64,000 nucleotides of DNA from Bryobacteraceae bacterium (GCA_026129905.1 JAHCHE010000005.1:62001-126000), one strand, 5' to 3'; shown: positions 7,993 through 19,900, counted from the first letter of the stretch. Notes: a model not told the origin generated them from the sequence alone. Made by a program: numbers and translations.

Positions 7993-8760
7993 TCAGCCGC
8001 CCGCCAGCCCTTCGCGGTATTCGCAGTGTTTCCGGAAACCCAGCCGCTCGTATATGCGAATCGCCGGCTGATTCCGCTGGTGTACGTTTAACCCGATCGT
8101 CGGGATGCCCCGCCGCGCCAGCTCCTCCACAACCGCCGAAGTGACCTGCGCCGCCAGCCCCCGCCCTCGCCGCTCCCGTCGCGTGTACACGCACCCCACC
8201 GCCGCGACCCCTTCCTCCTCGGCTACCAGGTGCGTCCCCGCCGCCGATGCGAGCCGTCCGGCCTCTCGAATGCCGAAAAACACGCCGGATTCCAGCATCT
8301 CGACCGAAAAGAAGTCCGGCGCCTCGCCGGTTTCCTGCCCGTCGGCGAATAACTCCAGCAACTCGGCGGCGTCGGATGGGCCCAGCCTTTCAGCGCCGCC
8401 ATGCCGCTGCGGCCGGTACGCCGCCGGATCCAGCGTCATCCGCCACATCTCCTTCACCGTGACGCTCGGATACCGGGTTTCGAGCACCGGCGGAATCTCC
8501 GGCCGCACGTGCATATACACCCTCGGCTCGGCGATGTCCGGCAACAGCCCGGCAATGGCCTCCGGCTCTCCCAGCGTGAACAACACCGGCGTCTCAAACG
8601 CGCGGTACACCAGCGCCAGCGCTTTCTCGCCGTCCGAGGGAGCGAACCACTTCGACCGCTCGAAGAATCCCGGCGCCAGGTCCCCGAGCGCGTACAACGA
8701 CCAGCCGGCGTCGGTCCTCAGCAGCGATCGAATCGCCGCCTTGTCGCTAATAGCGGGCAT
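7993..8760 (-). CDS. GNAT family N-acetyltransferase
   Basis: A 255-residue two-part protein. The N-terminal half (about 1-125) resembles the non-catalytic half seen in larger GNATs; the C-terminal half carries the acetyl-CoA binding motif RRERRGRGLAAQVTSAVV (the R-x-x-G-x-G/A pattern) and the final NQPAIRIYERLGFRKHCEYREG strand-helix that closes the fold. The acceptor substrate cannot be inferred. The start lies four bases after the stop of the lipocalin gene, so the two are co-transcribed. Confidence 0.88.
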   Translation of the reverse strand: MPAISDKAAIRSLLRTDAGWSLYALGDLAPGFFERSKWFAPSDGEKALALVYRAFETPVLFTLGEPEAIAGLLPDIAEPRVYMHVRPEIPPVLETRYPSVTVKEMWRMTLDPAAYRPQRHGGAERLGPSDAAELLELFADGQETGEAPDFFSVEMLESGVFFGIREAGRLASAAGTHLVAEEEGVAAVGCVYTRRERRGRGLAAQVTSAVVEELARRGIPTIGLNVHQRNQPAIRIYERLGFRKHCEYREGLAGG

Positions 8761-8764
8761 TGGC

Positions 8765-9292
8765 TCATTGCTGGCGGGTCCGAATCAGCCGCGCGGGGTC
8801 GTAGCCGTGCTTCTGCTCGATGCGCCGAACCAGTTCTCCATACGTCTCTTCGTCCATATTCGGCGACCGCCCCAAGATCCAAAGATACTCCCGCGCCGGG
8901 TGACCCACTACGGCGTGGCTGTAATCCGGCGCCAGCTCGATGACCCAGTAGTCGCCCCACACCTGGGGTAGAAACGACAGGATGGCCGGCGCGAACCGCA
9001 CCTGCAGCTTCGCGTTCGACCCGTCCTTGGCCGGCCGCGCCACGCCCTCGGCCTCCGACAGCGCCCCGTTCTGCTTGCGGCAGCGATTCACCACCCGGAC
9101 TTTCCCGTCGTCCCGCAGTTCATACGTCGCCGTCACCTCGCCGGCGCAGTCACGCTGGAAACGGTTCGGGTATCGCGCGATCTCGTACCACACGCCCTGG
9201 TATCGAGACAGGTCCACCGAGGAGACGGTTTGTGGCGGCGCCGCGCCGGCCGCGGCCGCGCACGAAAGACATGCGAGTATCCAACGCATCAA
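8765..9292 (-). CDS. Bacterial lipocalin (Blc family)
   Basis: A 175-residue exported lipocalin. A leader (MRWILACLSCAAAAGAAP) precedes the lipocalin signature YQGVWYEIARYPNRFQRDC; later strands include TATYELRDDGKVRVVNRCRK, GDYWVIELAPDYSHAVVG and YLWILGRSP. Blc proteins bind lysophospholipids or fatty acids in the outer-membrane or periplasmic compartment. The leader contains CLSC, so a lipoprotein form is possible but the lipobox is not textbook. It is first of a two-gene unit with the GNAT gene. Confidence 0.92.
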   Translation of the reverse strand: MMRWILACLSCAAAAGAAPPQTVSSVDLSRYQGVWYEIARYPNRFQRDCAGEVTATYELRDDGKVRVVNRCRKQNGALSEAEGVARPAKDGSNAKLQVRFAPAILSFLPQVWGDYWVIELAPDYSHAVVGHPAREYLWILGRSPNMDEETYGELVRRIEQKHGYDPARLIRTRQQ

Positions 9293-9338
9293 TCATTAGA
9301 CCTGCCGGCAGGATGCGCCGCTTCAAAATATCTTCGGG

Positions 9339-10382
9339 TCAGCGCTTCTTCAGCGTCAGGCTGAGCCCCTGGTCGTCCATGTTGACGAACACGGTCTCCA
9401 GATCCGGGTTGGTGGTGATCGCCTCGATGAACTCGGGGCTCGGCGCCGGCCACCGCACATTGTGGCCGATAATCAGCCCGCCCGGCCGCACCAGCCCAAG
9501 CGCCTTTCGAAAGTAGTCGGGATATCCCGGCTTCTCGGCGTCGATGAACACCAGGTCCACCGGACCCTCGACCCCGAGGATGGTCTGATGCGCGTCTCCC
9601 TGGATCACCGTCGCCCGTTCCGCCACGCCGGCCCGTTCGAACTGACGGCGCGCGATCGCCACCCGGCCGGCGTCCAATTCGAGCGTCGTCAGCCTGCCGC
9701 CCGTCGTCCGAAGCGCATTCAGCAGCCACAGGCCCGACAAACCCGTCGACGTTCCGATCTCCAGCGCGTGCCTGGCGCCCATCGCTTCCGTCAACAGACG
9801 CAGCAGGCGCGCGTCGCCCAGGGGAACGTTGGCCCAGCGCGGCGAAGCCAGGGCAACGTCGATCAGTTGTTTCTCCTCCGCCGTCTTGGCCAGCGGCGGA
9901 CTGCCGGGAGCAACCGCCGGAAACGTCGACCGGTGCGATGCCAGCAGTCGCCACCCGACACTCGTCTTCAACCACGTAAACGACGCCGGCCACCGGAACA
10001 ACTCCTGCCCTCGCGCGGCCGAAGAGCGCGCCCCCCGCTCGATGCCCGATACGATCCCTGCCTCTCCGGTGACCCGGTAATGCGGCTCGTCCAGGGCCAC
10101 ATTCCATTCCCCATAGCCGGCGAACAGATCGGCGAAATACTTACGCCTTTCCTCACCCGGCTTGCCCGCCCAGTCCATCGGGGAATCGCTTTCCAGGCTG
10201 AAGCCCAGGTAGTTGTCGTGGAGCAGCGCCACCACGGCCGCGGCGTCCCGCCGGCCGTACGCATCGAACAACGCCGCCTGCGCGGCTTCAAGACTTCCCT
10301 CGCCCGGCGGCGGGGCGGCAAACAGGCAGGGCGTAAGCAGGAGCGCCGGGAATGAAATGTACGAAAGACGATGATGCATCAC
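9339..10382 (-). CDS. Exported SnoaL-like domain fused to a COMT-type O-methyltransferase
   Basis: A 347-residue fusion. A Sec-type leader (ISFPALLLTPCLFAA) is followed by a DUF4440/SnoaL-like NTF2-fold domain (AAQAALFDAYGRRDAAAVVALL ... VGWRLLASHRS, about residues 30-150), then a SAM-dependent methyltransferase of the caffeoyl-CoA O-methyltransferase/tRNA 5-hydroxyuridine type: ALEIGTSTGLSGLWLLNAL (SAM motif I), TTLELDAGRVAIARRQFERAG, VDLVFIDAEKPGYPDYF and GGLIIGHNVRW. Finding a SAM enzyme behind an export leader is odd since SAM is cytosolic; the leader might act as a membrane anchor. Start at 10382 or 10379. Monocistronic. Confidence 0.85.
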   Translation of the reverse strand: MMHHRLSYISFPALLLTPCLFAAPPPGEGSLEAAQAALFDAYGRRDAAAVVALLHDNYLGFSLESDSPMDWAGKPGEERRKYFADLFAGYGEWNVALDEPHYRVTGEAGIVSGIERGARSSAARGQELFRWPASFTWLKTSVGWRLLASHRSTFPAVAPGSPPLAKTAEEKQLIDVALASPRWANVPLGDARLLRLLTEAMGARHALEIGTSTGLSGLWLLNALRTTGGRLTTLELDAGRVAIARRQFERAGVAERATVIQGDAHQTILGVEGPVDLVFIDAEKPGYPDYFRKALGLVRPGGLIIGHNVRWPAPSPEFIEAITTNPDLETVFVNMDDQGLSLTLKKR

Positions 10383-10458
10383 AATATCCTATCGGGCTCC
10401 GGCCAACCGAATCCCTGCTTCCGCTGTTAGAACAACGTCGAGGACGCGTCCGGCGCGG

Positions 10459-10874
10459 CTACTCCCCGATCGCGTGAAGCACGATATTGCGTTGGTGCGG
10501 GATAGCTCGGTGCTCAAACAGGTAGACCCCCTGCCAGGTTCCCAGCGCGAGGTGGCCTTCGACGATTGGGATCGAAAGCTGCTCGCGGGTGAGCGCGGCG
10601 CGGATATGGGCCGGCATGTCGTCGGCGCCTTCCATCGTGTGCCGGTAGAGGCGGTTGTCTTCGGGCGCGATCCGGCTGAAGAAGTCCTTGAGGTCCCGCG
10701 CGACGTCGGGATCGGCGTTCTCCTGAATGACCAACGAGGCCGAGGTGTGCCGCACGAATACGGTCAGCAGGCCCGTCGAAAACGCCTGGCGGGCAAGCCA
10801 ACGCGCGATCTCGCCCGTGAATTCGTAGAGCCCCTGCCCGGAGGTCGAAATCGAAAGCCGGTGCGTGGCCTGCT

Positions 10875-10878
<4 letters not shown>
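10459..10878 (-). CDS. YjbQ/UPF0047 family protein
   Basis: A 139-residue protein covering the whole family length, with the hallmark [43 protein letters not shown] and [12 protein letters not shown] segments containing the conserved His residues. Homologues are often annotated as secondary thiamine-phosphate synthases because of weak activity; the real role is not settled. It begins four bases inside the end of glmS (ATGA overlap at 10875-10878), so it is translationally coupled to amino-sugar synthesis. Confidence 0.92.
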
Positions 10879-12725
<1,847 letters not shown>

Positions 12726-12784
12726 GCGCGCACCTTCGAAGGCCTCGTCGTTTTAAACCGTTTCAACCCAGGCGACCCGCGCTG

Positions 12785-13030
12785 TCATGGTTCGACAACG
12801 ACGCGAAAGTCTTCGATCACCGGGTTGGCCAGAACGTCCTGCGCCGCTTCCGTGATCCGCTGCTCCACCCGCCGCGGATCGGCGCCCGGCCGGATCGAGA
12901 TCTCGAAATACTTGCCCTGCCGCACGTCCGTGATCTCTTCGTATCCCAGGCCTTGCAGAGCCGCGCAGACGGTCTTGCCCTGCGGATCGAGCACCGTGTC
13001 CTTGAATGAAACGTAAACGCGAGCCTTCAT
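12785..13030 (-). CDS. purS: Phosphoribosylformylglycinamidine synthase subunit PurS
   Basis: An 81-residue protein of the typical PurS length and pattern: MKARVYVSFKDTVLDPQGKT, the ALQGLGYEEITDVRQGKYFE strand-helix and ANPVIEDFRVVVE at the end. PurS forms the FGAM synthase complex with small PurL and PurQ in purine synthesis. PurL and PurQ are not in the window, so the subunit is encoded apart from its partners or they lie outside. It lies between the sigma-54 activator gene and glmS, all on the minus strand. Confidence 0.92.
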   Translation of the reverse strand: MKARVYVSFKDTVLDPQGKTVCAALQGLGYEEITDVRQGKYFEISIRPGADPRRVEQRITEAAQDVLANPVIEDFRVVVEP

Positions 13031-13092
13031 GAGTCCTTTATTGTAGATGGTCCCCGCGGTGAAAGCAGGGGGCCGCGGCAGGTTCGGAGCAG

Positions 13093-15000
13093 TCATGCGC
13101 GAACGCTGCGCTTGATGTCGTCCTTGAGATTCAGGCTGCGGATCAAGCGGGAAAGATACGTCGGTTGGATGCCCAGCGCCTTGGCCGCCTCGTTGTGGCT
13201 GCCGCTGGCGTCGCGGATGGCCTGCACAATCAGCCGCCGCTTTTCCTGTTGGATGGCCTGGTGGAATCCGCTGGTAGCGCCGAGCTGAATCGGGACGCTC
13301 TCCACCAGCGTTTCGGGCAGGTCCTCGACCACGATGCGCTCCCCGACGCCGAGCACCACGGCCCGCTCGACGACGTTCTCCAGCTCGCGTACGTTGCCCG
13401 GCCAATCGTAATTCATGAGAATGGCCCGCACCTCGGCCGAGAGCCCGGGGTTCCGCCGGCCCGCCTGGCGGGCGAACTTGTCGGCGAAGTAGGCGGCCAG
13501 CAACGGGATATCCGCGCGCCGGTCGCGCAACGGAGGCATCTCCAAAGCCAGAACGTTGAGGCGGTAGTAAAGGTCGTCTCGAAACTGCCCTGCCTTGATT
13601 GCGGCCCGCAGGTCTCGGTTGGTAGCCGCGATCACCCGCACGTCCACCTTCACCGGCCTGGTCCCGCCGACCCGCTCGAATTCGCGCTCCTGGATCACGC
13701 GCAACAGCTTCACCTGGAGGTTGGAAGGCACCTCGCCGATCTCGTCGAGGAAAATGGTGCCGCCGTCGGCGACCTCAAACTTGCCTCTCTTCATGGCCAG
13801 AGCGCCGGTGAACGAGCCTTTCTCGTGGCCGAACAGCTCGCTCTCCAGCAGCGTTTCGGGCAGCGCGGCGCAGTTGATCGCGACGAAAGCACTGGCCGAG
13901 CGGTCGCTGTTGCGATGAATCGCCCGGGCCACCAGCTCTTTGCCCGTGCCGCTTTCCCCATAAAGGAGAACGGTGGATTCCGTCGGCGCAACCTTGGAGA
14001 TGAACCGGTACACCTCCTCCATGGCGGCCGACTCGCCCACCATGTCGTGATCGAGGTCGATTTCCTGGCGGAGTCGTCGATTTTCCGCGCTGAGTTGTTC
14101 GTAGTACCTGGCGTTCTCCAGCGCCAGCCCGGAAACCGAGGCAATCGCCGTCAGCAACTGCAGGTGCTCCTCGTCGAACTCCACGCGGGGGTCGCGCGAG
14201 ACCAGGTACAGAACGCCCAGCGGTTTCTCGGCGCCGGCTAGTGGGGCCACCAGGAGGGAAACGGCGCTGCCCGGGGTTCCCGCGGAACTCAGGTCGTTGC
14301 TCAGGATGGCGACGTCCTCGGAGAAGCTGCGCCGGACGAGTTCGCGGTGCGCCTCGATGGCCTCGGCTTTCGCGCCGCCACGTTTCCAGACGAACGTCCA
14401 GTCGGGCTCCTCGCCGCCCCGTTCGAACAACAGAATGGCGGCCTCAGCGGCGGGTATCGCGTCCAGGATGAGCTCCATCAGGTCCTTGGCCAGCGCGTCC
14501 ATCCCTCGGGTGGCGCGAACCGTGGTGCTGGCTTTCAGCATCGCTTTCAGGTTCAGAGCCAGACGGGCAAGCGGGATGGAACTGGAAGAAGCGGCTCGAT
14601 CCGGGTCCAGGTAGAGGGCTTTACGGCGGGGCAACTGGACGATGGTCCGAGTGGCCAAGCTGTCGCCTTGACTCAGGGTGGCGCTCGGCGTTGGTTCTTC
14701 GTCCTCCTGGCGCACGAGGTAAACGAAGCGGCAATTGCCGATGCGGATGTCGTCGCCATGTTCCAGAATCCGCTCGCGAACCGGAAGGCTGTTGACGAAC
14801 GTACCGTTCCGGCTGGCCCGGTCGACGAGTTCGTACTGGTGTTCTTCACGCTTTCGCAGAAGACAGTGCTGGCGGGACACGGACGGGTCGGCCACCGCGA
14901 TGGTGTTCGCGGAATGGCGTCCTACGGAAATAACGTCGGCAACGCAGGACAGGACTTCTCCCTGCAACGGGCCGTCCATCGCCACCAGCCTGGGGTTCAT
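13093..15000 (-). CDS. FHA-GAF sigma-54-dependent transcriptional activator
   Basis: A 635-residue regulator with an N-terminal FHA domain ([20 protein letters not shown] ... [10 protein letters not shown], about 20-100), a GAF domain (about 155-310), a sigma-54 AAA+ domain with Walker A GESGTGKE and Walker [12 protein letters not shown], the sigma-54 contact loop as GSFTGA (usual GAFTGA), and a Fis-type HTH at the C-terminus ([20 protein letters not shown]). FHA reads phosphothreonine, so a Ser/Thr kinase probably feeds it; none is in the window. No receiver domain is present. A likely promoter lies at 15066-15074 on the same strand. Targets are unknown. Confidence 0.93.
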   Translation of the reverse strand: MNPRLVAMDGPLQGEVLSCVADVISVGRHSANTIAVADPSVSRQHCLLRKREEHQYELVDRASRNGTFVNSLPVRERILEHGDDIRIGNCRFVYLVRQEDEEPTPSATLSQGDSLATRTIVQLPRRKALYLDPDRAASSSSIPLARLALNLKAMLKASTTVRATRGMDALAKDLMELILDAIPAAEAAILLFERGGEEPDWTFVWKRGGAKAEAIEAHRELVRRSFSEDVAILSNDLSSAGTPGSAVSLLVAPLAGAEKPLGVLYLVSRDPRVEFDEEHLQLLTAIASVSGLALENARYYEQLSAENRRLRQEIDLDHDMVGESAAMEEVYRFISKVAPTESTVLLYGESGTGKELVARAIHRNSDRSASAFVAINCAALPETLLESELFGHEKGSFTGALAMKRGKFEVADGGTIFLDEIGEVPSNLQVKLLRVIQEREFERVGGTRPVKVDVRVIAATNRDLRAAIKAGQFRDDLYYRLNVLALEMPPLRDRRADIPLLAAYFADKFARQAGRRNPGLSAEVRAILMNYDWPGNVRELENVVERAVVLGVGERIVVEDLPETLVESVPIQLGATSGFHQAIQQEKRRLIVQAIRDASGSHNEAAKALGIQPTYLSRLIRSLNLKDDIKRSVRA

Positions 15001-15065
15001 CGCCGGTCGAACGCCTCGCCGCCGCTCATTGCAGAAAACTCACAGCCGAAAAAAACTCACATACG

Positions 15066-15074
15066 AGAATATCA
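15066..15074 (-). promoter_or_regulatory. Extended -10 promoter for the FHA-GAF regulator
   Basis: On the minus strand the bases read TGATATTCT, a TGn plus TATTCT extended -10 box, about 65 bases upstream of the regulator start at 15000. No good -35 is visible. Confidence 0.35.
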
Positions 15075-15163
15075 GTACTTGCGCGGGACGACTACGCCGC
15101 TCCGGCCGCCCCGCTCCGGCCACAAGTGGAATTCGGACAGCGGGCGCGCTAGTTGAGCGCTAC

Positions 15164-15350
15164 TTCAGGGGCATCCCGCAGTCCGAACGGTCTCCGACGC
15201 CCCGCTCTCGTCCGCCTAGGGCGGCTGGGAAATGGCAGGGCAGTTGCAACCACAAATCGCATAGTCCAGTGAACGGGACTTTCAGGAGAGGAGCCATAGC
15301 AGGCCGACTTGCATCGGACCTGAGGAGGGGTTGGCTCCTCTTCCTTTTTT
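15164..15350 (+). ncRNA. Candidate structured small RNA ending in an intrinsic terminator
   Basis: In the 400-base gap between two minus-strand genes the plus strand holds consecutive hairpins: GGGGC/GCCCC (15168-15172 with 15199-15203), CCGCC/GGCGG (15212-15216 with 15220-15224), AGTCC/GGACT (15263-15267 with 15276-15280) and an imperfect AGGCCGA stem, then a terminator. No open frame of note lies in this direction, and no plus-strand gene precedes or follows closely. The 5' end is a guess. It does not match SRP RNA, tmRNA or RNase P RNA as I know them. Confidence 0.4.
15288..15350 (+). terminator. Intrinsic terminator with an alternative competing stem
   Basis: GAGGAG (15322-15327) pairs with CTCCTC (15335-15340) and is followed by TTCCTTTTTT, a good rho-independent terminator in the plus direction. 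The same 3' arm can pair over nine bases with an upstream segment: GAGGAGCCA (15288-15296) with TGGCTCCTC (15332-15340). The two pairings are mutually exclusive, as in attenuators, or the longer one may extend the terminator. Confidence 0.55.
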
Positions 15351-15398
15351 CGCCCGCGCCTGCGCGTCTTGACGGCCGCGCGTTGCGCCGCATGCTCG

Positions 15399-16148
15399 CT
15401 ACTTGTTCTCGAAGAATGAAGCGGCTATGGCGGTGCGGCCTTCCTGGGTGGTAATCAACACGGTAGCGTTGCGCTTCTCATCCGAACTCCGGCCGGTCAC
15501 CATGCCACCCGCGCCCTCGCCGCCGTGCAAGGCGGTGTGAACCTGGAAGCCGCTGCCTTCGAGGCGTTCCTTGTAGAACTTCATCACCTGCTCGACGGAA
15601 TCGTCGGTTGCGCATTGGACGGTTGCCCCTTGTCCCTCCGGCGTCTGGGAAGAGCTGGTTTGGATCTCAGCCGCTCCGGGATAGGCGGGCGCCCAAGCCG
15701 GCAGTTTTCCCGCCCCGAATTGGTAAGAGCCTTCGGGCCCGTGCATCCGGAGCGTGGCCTGCTCGCCTTCCGCCGAACCTTCGATGGTGACTTTTCCCTC
15801 TTCGCCTTCAAACGAGATCTTCCCCTGCTTGATCTGCTCGAAATCGAAGGCCACCACCTTGCCGCTCTTTTTATCTCGCAGCGTGATTTTTCCCGAGCCT
15901 TCATCCACTCGAACCACTTCCACGTCGGGGTTCACGGCCGCGAGCATCTTGGTGACCGCGAGCGCCGGGTTCCTCTGCATCAGGTCCGGATCCACGCCGG
16001 CCTGTCTGACTTTGTGAACCAGAAACAAACCGCCCGCCACCGTCAACACCCCGCCGAGGACGACGATGACGCCGATCACGATCAAGATGATGACCAGCGG
16101 GCTCAATCCCTTCTTCGGCGGACCGCTCATCTGCGGACTTGCAGCCAT
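15399..16148 (-). CDS. Single-pass membrane protein, acidobacterial hypothetical
   Basis: A 249-residue protein: short cytoplasmic Pro-rich N-terminus (MSGPPKKG), one membrane segment (LVIILIVIGVIVVLGGVLTV, about 17-38) and an extracytoplasmic domain. The conserved stretch DLMQRNPALAVTKMLAAVNP is followed by a beta-rich segment about the residues GKITLRDKKSGKVV, then a C-terminal alpha/beta part (EQVMKFYKERLEGSGFQV) resembling small envelope sensor domains. I have no functional assignment. It is divergent from the dienelactone hydrolase gene. Confidence 0.8.
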   Translation of the reverse strand: MAASPQMSGPPKKGLSPLVIILIVIGVIVVLGGVLTVAGGLFLVHKVRQAGVDPDLMQRNPALAVTKMLAAVNPDVEVVRVDEGSGKITLRDKKSGKVVAFDFEQIKQGKISFEGEEGKVTIEGSAEGEQATLRMHGPEGSYQFGAGKLPAWAPAYPGAAEIQTSSSQTPEGQGATVQCATDDSVEQVMKFYKERLEGSGFQVHTALHGGEGAGGMVTGRSSDEKRNATVLITTQEGRTAIAASFFENK

Positions 16149-16273
16149 AGCTTCTCCTTTCGTGTCGATACTACACCATCAGGCCCAAGGCCGCCTGTGC
16201 TGAAGGTACCTGGAGGTCTGGCGGTACTTGCGCGGTTGACGCGATTGGCGCTGCGCAGTAGCCTGTAAGCTGC

Positions 16274-16906
16274 ATGAGCCGCTACATCGCGTTCCCCCGG
16301 TCCGGCAGCGGCGCGGGGGTCCTAGTCCTGCACGCGTGTTGGGGTTTGACGCCGTTTTACCGGGAGCTGTGCGATCGGCTCGCCCTTGAGGATTTCGTGG
16401 CACTGGCGCCGGACCTCTACGAGGGCCGCACGGCGGCGACGGAAGAGGAGGCGCGTAAGTTGCGGCACGCAAAGCGAAAGGAGCCGGCTCTGAAGTTGAT
16501 TGTCCGGGGGCTTCACGAACTGGCTAAACACGACGGGGTGACTACGGTCGGTATCGGCGTGCTGGGGTTCTCCATGGGCGGAGACTGGGCGCTCCGGCTG
16601 GCGGCGCATCCGAGCCTGCCGGTATCGACCACCGTAACGTTCTATGCCGCTCGGGGCGGCGACTTCCGGAAGAGCCGATCCGCCTTCCTGGCCCACTTCG
16701 CGGAAACCGACCCCTGGGTCCCGACCTCCAGCATCGCCAAAATGCAGAAGAGCCTGAAGAGCGCCGGGCGCGAATTCTCGTTTCAGACGTATGCGGGAAC
16801 ACGGCACTGGTTCTTCGAGAAAGACCGGCCGGAGGCCTTCGACCGGGCCGCCGCCGAACTGGCATGGACGCGGACAATGGACTTTCTGCGGACGCACCTG
16901 AAGTAA
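16274..16906 (+). CDS. Dienelactone hydrolase family protein
   Basis: A 210-residue alpha/beta hydrolase. Visible features are the oxyanion region VLHACWGLTPFYRELCDRLA, the nucleophile elbow GFSMGG (Ser where classical dienelactone hydrolases have Cys), the acid in FAETDPWVPT and the catalytic His in YAGTRHWFFEKDRPEAFD. Substrate is unknown. The stop lies 50 bases before the P-type ATPase gene; a promoter-like box sits between them, so they may not be one operon. Confidence 0.9.
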   Translation: MSRYIAFPRSGSGAGVLVLHACWGLTPFYRELCDRLALEDFVALAPDLYEGRTAATEEEARKLRHAKRKEPALKLIVRGLHELAKHDGVTTVGIGVLGFSMGGDWALRLAAHPSLPVSTTVTFYAARGGDFRKSRSAFLAHFAETDPWVPTSSIAKMQKSLKSAGREFSFQTYAGTRHWFFEKDRPEAFDRAAAELAWTRTMDFLRTHLK

Positions 16907-16919
16907 GCCGCGCGCCAAG

Positions 16920-16928
16920 TGGCATAAT
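16920..16928 (+). promoter_or_regulatory. Extended -10 box before the P-type ATPase-HflK operon
   Basis: TGG followed by CATAAT (16923-16928) resembles an extended -10 element, about 30 bases before the ATG at 16957. No clear -35 is seen. Confidence 0.35.
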
Positions 16929-16956
16929 GGGAAAACGTTTCGCGGCGTCCTGGTAA

Positions 16957-19900
16957 ATGCATCAGCATAAGCTGGAGATTTCGCCTCACGCCCACGACGA
17001 GGGGAAGGAGCGATTGCGCTACTTCGGCTTCGCGGGCGTGGTGGGCCTGCTGCTGCTGTTGAACGTCGCGGGCGTCTTTACGAACGTCTTCGGCATCGAC
17101 ACGGCCGCCATTCTGGCCGTCGTGGCCGGCTACCGCACGTTCTACAACGCGATCTCGCTGCTGCTCGAGAAGGTGATTTCCGCCGATCTCGCCATCTGCA
17201 TCGCGGTGATCGCGGCGCTAGCGGCCGGCGAGTACCTGGCGGCCGCCGAAGCGATGTTCATCATGCTGGTGGGCGAGGGCCTGGAGGGCTACGCCTCTAA
17301 ACGGACGTCATCCGCCATCCAACGATTCGTCGAGCAGATGCCGCTCCGGGCGCGCCTGGTTCGCGAAGGGGAGGAAGTCGAAGTCTCCGCCGGAGCGCTG
17401 GTGGAAGGCGATGTGATTCTCGTGCGCGCCGGAGAGCGCATCCCGGCCGACGGCGCGATCGTACAGGGGGCGTCGGCCATCAACGAAAGCACGATCACCG
17501 GCGAGTCGCTGCCGCGCGACAAGGAAGCCGGAGACGAGGTCTTCTCGGGAACCCTGAACGGCCATGGACTGTTGCGCATCCGCGTCAGCCGGGCCGGTTC
17601 AGACACGACGCTCGCGCGGGTGGTCAAACTGGTCGAGGAATCCAGGAATCGTAAGGCGCCCGTCGAACGGCTCGCGGACCGGTACGCGCGGTACTTCCTG
17701 CCGGCGCTACTGATCGCCGCGGGCGCGACGTTCTACTTCACCCGGGACTGGCTGCGCACGGTGGCGGTGCTGATCATCGGGTGCCCCTGCGCGCTGATTC
17801 TCGCCACGCCGGCGGCGATGGTAGCGGCAATCGGAGGACTGGCGCGGCGCGGCATTCTCGTTCGAGGCGGCAGCGCCCTGCAAAAAGCCGCCAAAGTGGA
17901 CGCCATCGTGTTCGACAAGACCGGCACGGTAACCGAAGGCCGGTTCGAAATTATCGCCATCGTTGCCGCGCGGGCGGATGAAGCGGATGTGCTGCGGCTG
18001 GCCGCCGCGGCCGAGCGCGGCTCCGACCACGTACTGGCCCGGGTGATCGCAGAGGAAGCCCAGCGGCGCGGGCTGGCCGTGCCCGCAGGCGAGGACGCGC
18101 GCATTCTGGCCGGCCGCGGCGCGGAATGCTCGGTGGACGGGCGTATGCTGCGAGCGGGCAGCGCTGCGTTTCTGGAAGAACACGGGATCGGCGGCGCCAA
18201 GCCTCTGCTCGCGGAAGCGGACCGATTGGGCGCCACGGCGGTGCTGGTGGCCGAAGACACGCGGCTGGCCGGCGCGATCCTGCTGCGCGATCGCGTTCGC
18301 GACGGCGCCAGGGAGGCCGTCCACCAGCTCGAGCATCTTGAAATTACCCGGCAGGTGATGCTCACCGGCGACCGGCGGCGCGCCGCCGAGGCCATCGCGC
18401 GCGAGATTGGTATTCCCGCGGTGGAGGCGGAACTGCTCCCCGAGCAGAAGGTAGAGCGCGTCCGTCAGCTTATTTCCGAAGGCCGCGTGGTGGCGATGGC
18501 GGGCGACGGCGTCAACGACGCTCCGGCCCTGGCCGCGGCCCACGTCGGGATCGCGGTATCGGGCGCAAGCGACATCACGGCCGAAGCGGCGGATGTCGTC
18601 TACATGGGCCACTCGCTCGACAAGCTGCCGAAGCTGTTCGAAGTGAGCCGGCGGGCGGTGGGCATCGCGTGGCAGAACATCATCGTATTCGCGGGGATTG
18701 TGAACGCGCTGGCGGTGGGCTTCGCGTCGGCCGGCGCGATCGGACCGCTTGGGGCGGCCGTGTTTCACCAGGCGGCTTCGTTCCTGGTGATGGTGAATTC
18801 GCTGCGGCTGCTGCGCGTGGAGCGCCGGCGGTCCGCTTTCCGTCACTGGCTTCATCACAGGCTGGAGCACACGCCCCTGCCGGAGGCTTGGCAGCGCGTC
18901 AAGGCGTTCGCGGCGGGCGCGGATCCCAAGGACGCGTTCAACTATGTCGTCGAGCACCGGAGGCGGCTGGCAAAGCCGCTGGCGATCGGCGCCGGCGCGT
19001 TGTACGTGTTGAGCGGCGCGTACGTGCTGGGCCCGGATGAAGCGGGGGTCGTGGAACGCTTCGGAAGGAGGCTGCTGCCGATTCGCGAGCCGGGCCTTCA
19101 CTACAAGCTGCCGTGGCCGGTGGAGCGGCTGACGAGAATCCAGGCCTCGCGCGTCCGAACCATCGAGATCGGCTTCCGATCCGGGCAGACGCACGGAGAA
19201 GCCGAGCCGGCGGCGTACGAGTGGAACGTCCAGCACCGGTCCGGCCGGTTCCAGCGCATGCCGGAGGAGTCGCTGATGGTGAGCGGGGACATGAACATGC
19301 TCGAGGTCACCGCAACGGTGCATTACCGGCTGGCGCGGCCGGACGACTACCTGTTGCGCCTGCTGGATGGCGAGACCACGCTGCGCGCCGCGGCAGAGTC
19401 GGCGTTGCAGGCGGTGGTGACAACGACGCCGCTCGACGATGTTCTGACGGCGCGGCGCCGGGCGATCGAGCAGCGCACGGGCCAAGAGTTACAGACGCGG
19501 CTGGACAAGTACCGCGCGGGCATCGAGGTCCTCGGCGTACGGCTGTTGGACGTTCACCCGTCGCTGGAGGTGGTGGACGCGTTTCGCGACGTCTCCGGAG
19601 CATTCGAGGAAAAGAACCGGCTGGTGAACGAAGCGGAAGGCTACCGCAACGAACAGGTTGCGCTAGCGCGTGGCAACGCGGACGCGAACCGCGTTTCCGC
19701 CCGGGGCTATTCGCTGGGCCGGAAGAATCGCGCCGAAGGCGACTCGGGCCGCTTCATCCGGACGGAGGAGGCCTTCCGGCAGGGTCCGGGATTGAACGAG
19801 ACGCGAATGTACCTGGAAACCATGGAGGAGGCGTTGGCGGGCCGGCCGAAGATGATCGTGGATTCGAAAGGCCGGAGGCGCCTGGCGCTGATGGACGACG

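Noticed and set aside
12726-12784. glmS ribozyme before glmS
   Set aside because: Only about 60 bases lie between purS and glmS, too short for the ribozyme, and no matching core is seen.
15322-15350. Terminator for the minus-strand membrane protein gene
   Set aside because: The T run lies on the plus strand side; read on the minus strand the hairpin has no T tract after it.
17707-19485. 592-residue minus-strand frame opposite the P-type ATPase
   Set aside because: Arg/His/Gln-rich shadow of a strongly supported gene on the plus strand.
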